From Gymnorhina tibicen (taxonomy: Eukaryota > Chordata > Aves > Passeriformes > Artamidae): 64,000 nucleotides of DNA. The notes beneath the pieces were generated by a model. That model was given only the letters and a program-made list of their open reading frames with translations. It was not told where the DNA came from and did not search any database. Position numbers and translations under genes: made by a program. The stretch is taken from the NCBI GenBank assembly GCA_013399875.1, contig VXAZ01004553.1, positions 372,001 through 436,000 of the forward strand, in the 5' to 3' direction. Shown here one piece after another: positions 1-11,700 of the stretch (the first letter of the stretch is position 1; each line of letters starts with the position of its first letter).

Positions 1-3000
1 CACAAAATGATACCTCTCAGGATCGAGTCTGTGCATTAAGTCTGGACCTGCCCAGCCTATTTTTTCCACTTTTTTTGATTGCTTGAACTCTTATCCACAG
101 TCCTGCTTAACTAAACCACTGGTGAGTGTATCACAAACCTTAATGTTTGAAATAGTCAAAGTGAGAAGGGGGAAACAGTGAAATTGAGGGATCCAAGTAA
201 AACACGGAGTATCTGTGATCCCTTACTCCCCGTGGAGGTTTAAAATTCTTACGGCATTTAATTTTTCAGGTATTTATTGCTCTAGGGGACAGCTAATTTT
301 TCCAGTATAAATCAAGCCATAAGGATATTTCAGCATATATAAGACATTTCTTGTGCAATTATTGAAATGCTTAATATGAAACTTCCTGCCCGATGTGAAT
401 GGAAAAACACATCTGTTTTATGTGTTGTTACATTGGGCACAATGCCCGTACTTAAAATTTCCAGTGAGCAAAAGAGTATTGAAAAGGATCTTACCCTAAA
501 TGTGTACACTAAATAGTCTTTAAATTCCTACACTGTTTCTTTGAGGTTCTTGAGGAAAAAATATGCTGAAAAGTGCTTTAGAATATGAAAAACATATTTA
601 GTGGAAAAAAAAGAATGCAGTTAAATAAATGAGTATGAAAACCAATGATTTTTATGGGGTCAACAGTTTATTTGGGTTATTTGCAATATAATTGAAAAGG
701 TCTTAAAAAGCTTTCTGTGACCTTTTACTTTAAAAATGGCTGGAGCATTAATCTGCTGAGTCTATAATGAATTCATTTGCAGTTTGAGCTTTTTCAGATT
801 ACTCCTTGGAATGTGTACATCAAAGCCAAACTCAAGTTTCTCTTTTAGAAACTTGCAACCAGTAAAATGTTACAGGTGGTGGTCAAACCTGTGAAGCAAT
901 GGAAATAACCCATCTTTCTTTGGGAGCGTGCTTCTGTTACTTTGAGCCCTTCCGTGGAATTCTCTTGTGGTGGTGGAGTCTCTTTGCATCTTTGCAAAGA
1001 CCTAATGAAGTTACCTCTTTAATAACACAAGTTCTGTATTTGGAAAAAAAGTTATTCTGCACTTTGCTGCTGGCCTGGAGGAGGAAACTTCCAGTGTTAC
1101 ATGCAAACAGTACTGCAGATTGCAGTGGGATGTTGTGGGGGCAATGCACCCTTCCTGCAGCTTTTGGCATTTCCTCTTCATTTTATACCAAGCATTTTTC
1201 AGCTGATTTCTGAAGAGCCACAAACCCATGCTGGCTGTGGTTTCATGATCATTCATAGGCTCAGCATAAAATCTAGGCTTGAGCATTTCCACCCTTTGTC
1301 CATGGATGTAGATTTGCCATGTAGCCAGTATCTTTAGTTTGCATACTTTAGGACACCATGCACAGGTTTGATTGGATTAATTATTCAAAGTGTGACCCCC
1401 TCACAATCTATGAGAAACATCAACGTAGATAAATATAATGGCTAATGATGATTAATTACATCCACCATTTACTGGACTTACTCAGAGGTTTTGGCCAATT
1501 CCAAGAACCAAACTTAGGAATTCAAGTTCCTATGCATTCAACAGGAAGAGATAGGACAATTCTAATTCCACTCTGCCCTTTCTGAGGGCAATTCTGAGTC
1601 CCTGTTTGAGACTGACTATTCCTTGAAGCACTAGCATAGACTGCTGCAGTAGTACTTGTCAGTTTGTTTTATAGATTTCTTGTGAAATAATACTGACTTT
1701 CTCAAGAACTTCTCTTTGAAACAGAAGGTATTCATTAGCTTTTTGTTTCATATAAATCCTTTACTTTAGATGTTGAGTTTCTGAGGACTGATTCAGCCAT
1801 GAATGTCAGCTAACTCCCAGGAATTTTCAGACGTTTGTTCAAGGAGCACTTGTATACCTAGCTTCTTTAGATCCTCTGGAAAATTTAACCTTGCCTCTAG
1901 CTATCTAGCTGAAATTAGACCTAGTAAAGGATGTTGCAGTTCAGAATGTGCCAAGTTCTACAATGCTTACATAAGAGGAAGGTTCCATTGGTTCCTGCCT
2001 GATGGTTTTTTTTCAAAATCATTACTTTTCAGCCACAACTGACTGAAGATGACGTCATACAAGTATATGTAGTCCTGGGTACGCTTTGACTCAGGAGCAT
2101 CTGAGCTTGGTTGCATTTCAACATCAGCAGCAGTAGCTATTTGTATCCCTAACTAGAAGTGGTTAAAACACCAAGTTCTGAGTTGCCAGTTTGAAAACTG
2201 TGTTTTTTGGATATTTCTACTCTTTTTTGCTTTCCTTGTGATCTCATGTTCATGGGCATTAATGTGAGCAAGGGAAGGAAGTAGAGAATAGGCGCTATTT
2301 CTGGAAAGCATTTGGACCTAATGAAGTTACTAATTTGTTTTCCCTTGTCTTTTTTTCTAGATATTGTAAATTGTGACTTGAAGTCTACACTGAGAGTACT
2401 GTACAATTTGTTTTCCAAATACAGGAACGTGGAGTGAAGAATTGATTTGGGTCACAAAGGAGTGTTAACAAAGCATCATAACTAGCATATCTTTCCTCGG
2501 TATTCTTCTGCATCTCTATCGTAAAAGGAGCTAAACCATTTACCTGAAGAATTTTTAATTGATTATTCTGGCACTACTATTTTCATAGTAGATTTAAAAC
2601 TAATATAACTTATAAAGAAAAAAGGTTTGGAGGAAGGTATTTGGGTATATTCTGAGAAAATTCATGTCTCGGTTGTCTTCACACTTTTAATAGGTGAGGC
2701 AACAATAAAAATAATTAGTAAGTTTAATTCAAATCAGCCTTTGGAGCCAATCATAGGAATATTCTGTACTAAGTACTTTAGTATTTTTTACATATATCTT
2801 TTTTTAATCTGGGAAGGGGAAGAATATTTTCTATCCACGATAAGACAGTTCCATTCTAATTGTAAGGAATGTGCGTAGGCAGAAACAGTTAAATACACTT
2901 GTTCACATGACAGCTGAAAAGAAGAAACTTAACCTGATGAATATAGTTGAAGTGCTATTATTAAGCTTTAATTTTCTGGGTACAAACTGAAGTGGCTACT

Positions 3001-3460
3001 CATTCCTTCAGACTTACTGTAATGTGATACTTTGCTTTCAGTATATGCTATTGAGCATTCCACAGAAGTACACTTTGCAGCTTGTCACTTGTTTTTGTTC
3101 AAGGCAGAAATCTTTTTTGCAAAGAACGCTTTTCAGGAAGACACACCTGTATAATACAGTTCTTCTATAATGTTTGTATTATTACATAATATTAGAAAGT
3201 AGAAGAATGGCTTGTTTTTATTTTGGCAGCTTAATCACAGGATTATCAGATTGCAAGTTTAGATTGGTTGCTAAATAGAACTTAGAATTGTCCCTTTGGT
3301 TGATTTTATGATGAATGTATTTTGCTGCATAATCTTCAAGACAAAAAAATAAGATTTAATTTTCTAGAAATGGTCAAAACTACTCCCATCTGCAAAGATT
3401 CCATTAGAGTGTTAAGTTCTTTGGTGATTTTACATGGCTACAAAGATTTTTTTAATATAA
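1..3460. other. AT-rich non-coding stretch
   Basis: No exon, RNA gene or young repeat is recognised here. Stop codons are dense in all frames and the base composition is AT-rich throughout. The only motif singled out is a full CRE near 2050. Open frames around 0.9-1.3 kb and 1.8-2.0 kb have no recognisable domain and no convincing splice context. Confidence 0.6.
2050..2057. promoter_or_regulatory. Full palindromic CRE (TGACGTCA)
   Basis: A perfect 8-base CREB/ATF consensus is present. It lies in AT-rich DNA outside any CpG island, so if functional it would be a distal element. One such 8-mer is expected about once per 65 kb by chance; this window has two. Confidence 0.35.
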
Positions 3461-3778
3461 TTACCACCAACTACAAGCTGTTGCCTGTTTGGTTTTAGCT
3501 TTAGCGAAGACACTAAAGGGAAATGGGAGTTGATTCTTCCCTTAGACTGGTACCAAGCACCAGTTACGCTTCCAGAAGAAGCTGGTAGAGACTGCCTGGA
3601 TCACTTCCGAAACAAAGCGTTCCATTGCAACCACAAATTCTTGGGATCCTGGGTTACACAGTCAGGAGAAAAAAACCTGAGGCAGAAATTCCTAAATAAC
3701 TCCTCGGAAATCTTTGGACTGCTTAGTGCAGGAGGGAGAGTTGTTAATAGCCATCCAATTATGGCAGAGCTGGCTTAG
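3461..3778 (+). other. Open frame with splice-like borders, function unknown
   Basis: A single frame stays open for 105 codons, from just after a TAA at 3458 to a TAG at 3776, in DNA where other frames are heavily interrupted. A pyrimidine-rich stretch ending in TTTTAG at about 3498 could serve as a splice acceptor. The stop codon is followed at once by GTAAAA, which could serve as a donor. The translated product is mixed hydrophilic, with several Trp, Cys and His residues and no signal peptide, membrane segment or repeat. I do not recognise a family. It could be a coding exon of an unrecognised gene, an exon of a long non-coding RNA, or chance. Confidence 0.15.
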
Positions 3779-5135
3779 GTAAAAGGAAAAGTGATCTGGC
3801 AGTTCTTCAGTCTTTCGTCAAGAGAAAGGCAGTGCTGGCAAGGGCAGTCAATAACAGCTGGATGTTACTTATGATGTAAAGCATTACATATTTTTCAGTT
3901 TTCCAGGGCTTTTTTTTTTCTTTTATGTAGAGCTTTCCAGTACAACATTAGCACAGAGGGAACTCCAGCAATCACTTTGTCTTTGGTAAACACCAACTGA
4001 TGTTTAGTGGTAAGGTGATACTGACTTCTGCTGGGGGGCTGCAAAATTATTTTTCTGAGAAGTAATATGAACTTTTTAAAGGGAAAGTCAGTATTCAATT
4101 CAAAGGACAATACCTGGGTGTTCTCTGAACTCAGAAATTATCTGATTGTTGTAAGCACTCTAAATATCTTTATTAAAATATTTTCTTACCTCTGTATTTT
4201 TAACTGAGTTTCTGAAATTAGAGGTACAGAAAACAAAAGTTATTTGCCTTTTACAGGGAGAAATAACTGGACATTTTGACCTCAGTGAAAATGAACATTT
4301 TCATTATATCTTTAATATCTGAGAAGCTAAACAATAGGAATTAATCAAACATTTTTTGAGCAAACTGATAAGAGAACTTCTCATGTATATACCAGCAGCA
4401 ATTTCAGCTTATTTTAATGTTTAACATGCAAATTTTTCATTTGCACACCTAATAGTAATTGTCATAGCTAATTAAAAAATGTATGGTGTTTTTTCTGCAG
4501 ACCATGCTCAGCTGAAACACATTTCAGCAGTGGTGAAAGATTTTGATTGCCTGTGTTTTCAGGAGTGCACTTTCTTTAAAGAGGAGATTTATATGTGTAA
4601 AGTGAACAGTGAAACTGTTTTCTTTGCCTAGAATTGAAAATAAGTATTTCTTGTGCTATATTGGTATAACATTCTTGGAGATTTATCTGTCAGACTCCAT
4701 TTCCATCCTTAAAAAGTATAAACTGAGACAGAATGATTAAATCCTCATGCTGAAATGCAGTTATGCAGAACCGTAGAAACATTTAAACAATATCCAACCT
4801 TTACACAGTTATCTATCCTATGGTAAGAATTTATGTAAATTAAAATCTGCTATATAAACAACAGTGTCCTATGTAAATATAGATCCATGTGATAGTTTTA
4901 ACACTTACACACAAATAGTATATGCTGCCATGTGGGAGTGGGTCACTGCTTATATTTTTGACAGTGTAGATTTAAATAGCTATCAGGTAAATATGAAATC
5001 TAATATAGAGATTATATCTAATATTTATTGCTTTATTCAGAGTATTGTAGAAATATAGAATACTACTGTAGACAGTTTGCTTTTCAGCAGTTGGTGGAGG
5101 CCAGCCCTTTCCTTCAGGGAAGGGAAAAGTTATCT
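3779..5135. other. AT-rich non-coding stretch
   Basis: No gene is recognised. The stretch holds a T-run near 3910, an inverted pair of POU octamer-like motifs at 4426-4446 and otherwise unremarkable AT-rich sequence. Confidence 0.5.
4426..4446. promoter_or_regulatory. Inverted pair of POU octamer-like motifs
   Basis: A perfect octamer ATGCAAAT at 4426-4433 faces a second, 7-of-8 copy (ATTTGCAC) at 4439-4446. Together they form 7-base perfect arms (TGCAAAT / ATTTGCA) around a 5-base spacer. POU-domain factors bind octamers as monomers or dimers. Function is inferred from motif arrangement only. Confidence 0.3.
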
Positions 5136-5220
5136 GGGCCAAATTCTGCCACCTACATTGCTTTTATTCTTGATACACAGCAGTGCACCCTGATGTACTG
5201 CTGAAAGCAGAATTTCCCTC
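5136..5220. repeat. Old MITE-like inverted repeat remnant
   Basis: The segment begins GGGCCAAATTCTGCC and ends with the inverted counterpart GCAGAATTTCCCTC. The perfect shared core AAATTCTGC lies at 5141-5149 and 5207-5215. From memory, similar GGCCAAATTCTG termini flank palindromic non-autonomous repeats scattered in bird, turtle and crocodile genomes. The interior also carries a smaller pair, CAGCAGT / ACTGCTG. Assignment to a named family is not possible without a repeat library. Confidence 0.4.
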
Positions 5221-5307
5221 ACTCTTTATATCAAGGTAGAAGTTGTTTAAATATTAGTCAATCCCAGGTTTATTTATAATTACTTTAAATGATTAAATGG
5301 ATCCAAT

Positions 5308-5748
5308 TTAGCTCATGTGAGACATGAGCAGCCACCTGGAGAGGCCAGTTTCTCTAGTGGTCCCAGAGAGAGCCTGTGGTCTCAAGGCTGCTATCTCAGC
5401 ACTTTGGCTGGATCCTAAAGCCAGGTAGGGTGAATCCAAGGCGCTGCCTGAAGATCTCATGGTGGTATTTGGATCCCATCCACCAGACCAATGTGCCTGT
5501 CTGTTGTGCTGTGTCACATGAAGGCCCACAGGTAAGCTGAGAGTACCAAACCCTGGCCAATTCTTGGACTGCCTTGAGTAGCAAACAAGCAGTAAACATT
5601 TCTGCTGCTGGGGCATTACGTAACCACCAAAAGAACCATCTTCTGTGACTTCTAATTCATCCATTGCATCCAGCAGTATGGTATCTAGGTTTCTTTTGTG
5701 GCTGGGGATGGGCATCCCTTCCCTGTTGATGGATCCTGGCGTGCTCTT
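5308..5748 (-). other. Unidentified minus-strand open frame of 147 codons
   Basis: Reading the minus strand, one frame is open from just inside a TGA at 5749 down to a stop at 5308. The first ATG is at 5713-5715 and gives a 135-residue product. The N-terminal third is acidic and protein-like (Leu/Asp/Glu-rich); the remainder is Ser/Gly-rich without membrane segments or repeats. No domain is recognised and no neighbour on the same strand supports a gene. It could be a retroposed remnant, an exon or chance. The length is above the local background, which is why it is listed. Confidence 0.15.
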
Positions 5749-5759
5749 TCAACCACACA

Positions 5760-8700
5760 AAACGTTGTTTGGGTTTGTTTGGGTTTTTTTTAAAGAGGAG
5801 CTACAGATTTTTCATAGTGTGTCAATAAGGTGTTGTCAAAATAATTACCTAAAATCCTGATATCTTGAGGTCAGCTCCTTTCAGATTTCTTTCTCAGCTG
5901 ACTGGCTGTTATTTGCCATAAAGAACAGGCCCTATAAAAAGGAACCTTTGCATAATTTTACCCAAGACACACTCGTAAAGCCCAGAATTGGATTGCTCTG
6001 TATTTCTGATGGAGTACAGATGAACCAAGTTTCCTATTAAATGAGCTGCCTGCAGAATATCCTCTACATTTCCTAGTCAGTAGTATCTCCATGTTACAGA
6101 GGGTAGCAGCCCTTGCAGCTACACAGCTCAGGAATCCAAGTGGACCAGCAGGAGCTGGATAAGGTCCTAATCTACTTCAATGAACTGTGGACCAAGTTGC
6201 CCACTGGCACATCTCCATGTGAACCAGTGGCAGGAAATCAACAGAGCCTCTGTTCTACAGAGGGCTGCAGTGCTTGGGAATGGTTGCATTCAAGCAGACC
6301 ATAATGATTGAGGTAAATGCTACTTGGTTGACTGTTTTTCTCACTTTTTTTTCTGGAAGCACAGCTTTAAATTCGTGTTTCAGATTAATTTAGCAGACAC
6401 CTTACTGCAAGCCACAGTGTTGTAAAGCAAAATGGCTTTTAGAAGTTTATTTCATTAGAGAAAGATATATATGATATTTAATATACTAGATACCAGCCTT
6501 AGGTCTAGTTTTTGTTATTCTTGTCTTCCTCTCAAAACAACCTCCATGAATGGCCAAGCATCCAAAGAGGAAACAGTGCCTTGACGACCTCTTGCAAGAT
6601 TTTTACACTGTTACTTAGTAGACTTTTGTCATTTTACTGTAAGAATTAGTGTGGGCTTTCTCTTTACAGTCAAAGTACAATTACAGACTGAAGAAATCCT
6701 TTGTAAGAAGTTACACTTAGTTTGCATTAAGATGTTTTATTTTGATTTGTCACATGAAAAATTGAGATAGCATCACCAAAATTTTAAAATTAAGCATACC
6801 TCAGCATCCGTAGATTTTCCAAAGAGGTTTTGAGTCATTCAACATTTACAAGGGCTAATTTTATGTATTTTGAAAATATTTTGTGTGACTATTTTTTTCT
6901 GCAATAATGAGATTTTCTTTTCTGTCTAACAGTTTAATACCATGCACTCTGCAACAATGCTACAGTCCTTGAAACATTTGGTCCTCAATTTCAATATCAA
7001 ACTAACTGAGAAAAAAGAATATTTTCAAAATTTGCTAAACATGTATCCGAAAATAATTATTAGTTTAAATTAAGCTGCATTGCCTTCAATGCAGAGTTAG
7101 TAGCTTTCACAGAATATATGTACTCTGTAAGTAAAAGACACACTCATGCTGATTTTTTTCCTGTGCTTTTTCTGAAACCTTTTGTTATGATCCACAATAA
7201 AATTTGCACCTGAAAATCAACATTGCATGTTGTTGTTGGGTCAAAGGACGAGCTGTCTGACAAAATTAGGGAAGCTGTGTGTTTTGTGTTCTCGGAGCTT
7301 TCAGACCTCTCCGTGCATCCAACCCTTTTCCAGTAACCCCTTTGTGGGTGTGCAAGGTGTTTATTATTATGTTCTGTGGGGGCTGGTGGCAGCTGAAAGT
7401 GGGTTGGCAAAAGCGATCGTGTAAACATATGTTTGAAACGATGAACAGCAGCAGGTCAGGAAAATGCTGTCTTTGACTCAAAGTAGCAAAGTATACCTTT
7501 ACTTCTAACATTGCTGTGCTGAGCACTTCAGTGGTGATATCACAGCTGGATATAATGCAGTTCTCTGCAGAGCAATTTTGTTAATTTTAAATCTAACAAA
7601 ATGTTAGTGAAACATTAAAATGATTGAAATTATATTGTCCATTTCAGAAAATAATGGCATTTTGGAAGATTTTGAGATCTACTTTTTTAATAAACTTGGT
7701 TTTTTTGTGACCCTTTAATGCAGGAGCTTCAATGGAGAACTTGGAACCAGTCCAAAATATAGACATCTAAAGTGCTCCAGATCGACATTTATAGCTCTGA
7801 ATTACTGGACTGAATCCAGAAGCAGGTGTTTGATCTTTAGGTCTGCTTGTAAAGCTGAAACCACCAGGCAGAGCTGCCTAATCAACAGGGAACACTAAAG
7901 ACAGGGTGAGTTTTAAGGCCAGTCTTCAATCCCAGTCTGTTACTCATGGCTGGGTAGAAGTAATTCTGCCTGCTTAGGATCCACATTGTTAACCCCCACC
8001 ATATGCACTTGGAGCTTTTGTCCTGAATTTCATGGATTTTGTCCTGAAGAGCAAGTAGACTTGCTCCTCTTCAAACACTGCAGTGCAACACAAAGGTCAC
8101 AGCCTGCCTACCTCAATCTTTTCATCGCTGTTCACACAGAAGGTAAAAGCTCAGGGTTTAATACCCTTCTGCAGCCATGGGAGTTATTCCTCCTCCTTTT
8201 TAGAAACCTGCAGCATGAAATGAAGGTGAAACTGTGTTTTTAGTATTGTTGGAGGGGCACTGTTGACACCTAAGCTGAAGCTACAACTCAGTGTGTAGAG
8301 TAATTCCACATTAACTGAGACAGAAGGGGAGCAGAAGAGGGAGCATAGCTGGTGATTAAGCTGTTGAAAAGGTGGAAAAGGACTGGGGGAAAGAACATGT
8401 TTTCTGGGCCTCCTGTAAGGCCTGCTTCTATAATTCAGTCAATCAAAAGGTGTTAAAATTCCCAAACACATTTTGAAGGGAAAACAGACTAACATTACTT
8501 GCCTCTGTTTCAGTGCAAAGTTCCTGCTGAGCTTTTACTTTCACTCCTCTCTGCCAGGACTCTGCTGTCAAAACAGCCCCAAGAGAAGGTATTCCTACCC
8601 CACGCAGCCTGCGGCCTCAGTTAGGTTTGCATTACCTCAGGCAAAGCAAATACTTTCCTCCCCTGCTTCCTACCTGTGCTCTGGCCATTAGGTGAGCTCT

Positions 8701-11700
8701 GGCGGGAAGGTGAGCACCCTGTCATCTCCAAGCTGTGTTTTAGGAAAATGGCAAACACCACTGCACTTTGTAAAGCCGGTTGAGGTTTCTTGGGAACTTC
8801 TCTGAGCACAAGTACTGGACTGAGTGCTATGTCTCGTTTTTGGACCCCAGCCAGATTAAAACCAGAACTGCTCAGTCCCATTGAGACTGGTCAGCTTTGA
8901 ACATCTGCAGGCAGACCATGCCAGGGACTTTACAACTAAAAATCAAGGATGAATTTAGATGGCTTCAGGGGGAGCTGGTGCAGCCTTGGTGCCTACATTC
9001 TGGGCAAAGAGCAGAACATCTACCTGGGGCCATATTCCTCACATGGGCTGAGGAGAGAAAACAGGAAGAGCATCTTCCTCTGATACTGCCATGGTGTGGC
9101 AGACTGCACAGACTGTTTCCTACTTGTATAGAAAACACATATATAATGATACACTGAGTACATGAATGATGATACTATGACACAGTCCTTGTCTTGAAAG
9201 GCTCACAGTCCTTCAGGAATGCAGGAGGAGAAAAGCTGTGAGCTTCTCCATCTCATGGTAGGAACGATGGGTGTGGATTAGGAACTGAGTTCCCTTTTCT
9301 GTACCTTTCTGCCTTTAAGTTGCAGTGTAAAAACAAGGAGCTAAAAAGTGACCGGTGAAACTGGTGTGGGTACTGGTCCCCAGGGGCAAAGGGACCAGAG
9401 GAGGTAGGAAGGCTGTTAGCTTAAAAGATTTCCACATTTCTGTAGTAAAGATGTAGGTGCTCAGCACTGGGCCACTGAGGTAAGTAAGTGTGTGGTTTTC
9501 CTAGGTGGCTGGAGGAGGAATTCTTCCCCTTGAAGTGCTGCAGGGCCATCAGCTTGGGGAAATATTACCAGCATTACAAGCTGCTTGCATGTGACTTAGA
9601 CTTTCCTCTATGTGACAGTAGCTGAAACACTTCCATGTGCATATTGTTACAATAATAGAGCTTTGAAGGCGTCAGTCCTGGGTTTCTAAGCCTTCTGTAC
9701 CTCCGGATCTTTCGGAACTGTTTGTTACAGCACTTGAATAGGCAGAAAGGACATCATTAGAGCAGGTCTGTATTCTCAATTGCATAAAAAGCTTGTACAT
9801 CTACTGTCTGAAACCAGCACTCACTCTAAACAGCCGTAACCTCCAGCTTCATTTTTTTCTGTTATCAGGACAAATTAACCCATTAGCTGCACAGACTCTA
9901 TTGTGAGTCAGAGGTATATGACTCATGTGAATAGAACACATTTCTATTCTGGTTTTAATTAACTTGGCCTCCACCCAAATCCTCCTTAGAAATGAAAGAT
10001 ACTAGATTAGCTGAAGTGTACAATGCATTTTTATGGTTTGTGCTAAACTTACATGTGTATTTTTATGAGATAATGCTACAAAAAAAAAGATTCCCTTGAA
10101 TGCACTAGCCTAAAAGGTAAGTGACAGAACCGCTTTATTTGACAGGCTGTTAAAGTATCGTAATCAATCTGGTTGGTTTGTTTGCCTTGCAAACTGGAAG
10201 AACAAAAAAAAAAAAAAAAAAATTCACATCTCTAATACATTGGGAAAATATTCCCAGTCTTGATTCAGGTAAGTGGAAAACAAGTTTGTAGTACTTAGAA
10301 TTTCAGTAGGACTATAGTCTTAAGGCAGCATTTCCCATTGTGATTTTCATAATTTTGCTGCCTGAGAACTTTTCTTTTCTTTCTTTCTTTTTTAAGATAA
10401 AATGTAAAGAATGATTTGGTCAGTATCCATATCAGTATTTCTAACTGGGTCATTGCACCTTCTCTTTATAAAGCAATAATCAAATCAAATAAACTCCTCA
10501 AATATAAATTGCAGGGAGGGTACTCTGAGCCACTGGGTTTAGAGTACTGTCAAAACAGAGGCAATACTAACTATATTTACACAATTTTAAAAGAATCAAA
10601 AGAAAAGCAAGGAAACAAATCCACCCCTCTCTAATCCTGATAGAAATCAAAGCATGAATCTTACTTATCACTGAATTTTCTTCATGGCATTTTAGGGATT
10701 CTTAAGGCAAATGAGAAGCAGGCATTCAGATATTGGTGGAGCCATCCCATCCCACCACAATCTCTATCAAAACAAGCACAGAATAAAAGCAGAGAGGCTG
10801 AGGGGAAGAGAGAGAAATGTATCTTTCTGTGATCACTTTATAGTGTGCAGCATGCTCGTATAACACAAGAAGGGTGGGCCTAAGCTGGACAGAAACTAAC
10901 CCAGACTGATAAATTAATCAGGAGTATACTCTGTGTGCCACCAGCTGTCTGGTGACTAATAAGTGAGGCTTCTGCTTTGACAGGTTCCAGGTTACCTGTA
11001 GCATGAAGAGGAGAGCTGGAGGGAAAAGGTCAGGTTTTAAGAGAGGCTTAGTTTGAGGGGCTCTGAAATGAAAACTTGCATGTGGACCACTACTTCCCAG
11101 ACTCTGCAGTCCCACAGTTTAATTCCAGTGGCTTAGAGCACTTAATGGAGATCTGCCTTCAGCTCTGCTTGCTGCCAGTTAGCCCTGATAAAGCCATAAC
11201 TCGCCTTCTCATTTCCTAAGTGGTGACATCAACACTTTCATCAAAGCAAGGAAATTAAAGGCACGTAGCAGACTCGGCTTCATTTAGCCAGAGCTCCATG
11301 TCCAGACCCAGAGATTCTTCTGGCTTGGAGGGACACTGTCCTTCCATGCAAGAACGGGTAGTCTGGCAGTGAATTGTTCCAATCTGCACTTCCCAATCAG
11401 TGTAGAAAGTTACCCAGGTGGTAGGAGGCAGATTTAGGGCACAGATTTGTCTGCTGGTACTGTGAACAGTTATGCTGCTTTTCAGGGACACATGTATTCC
11501 TCAGTTGGAAGTTCTGAGTGTTAACTTCTGAGATTCCATTGCTGATAACTAGACCTTGCTTTTCATTTTTCCTTTGCTGCAGTGGATTTTTTATGCCAAC
11601 ATTGAGGTTGGATTATGAAACCTGTCTAGATTCCTTTTTTATGCTTACAATAATGTCCCTTTATTGGACAGAGCTCCTTTATATAATCTAGAAAGCATTG

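Noticed and set aside
9471..10275. Three strong donor consensus sequences (GAG|GTAAGT, AAG|GTAAGT, CAG|GTAAGT)
   Set aside because: No paired acceptors, open coding frames or promoter nearby. Their frequency is close to chance expectation.
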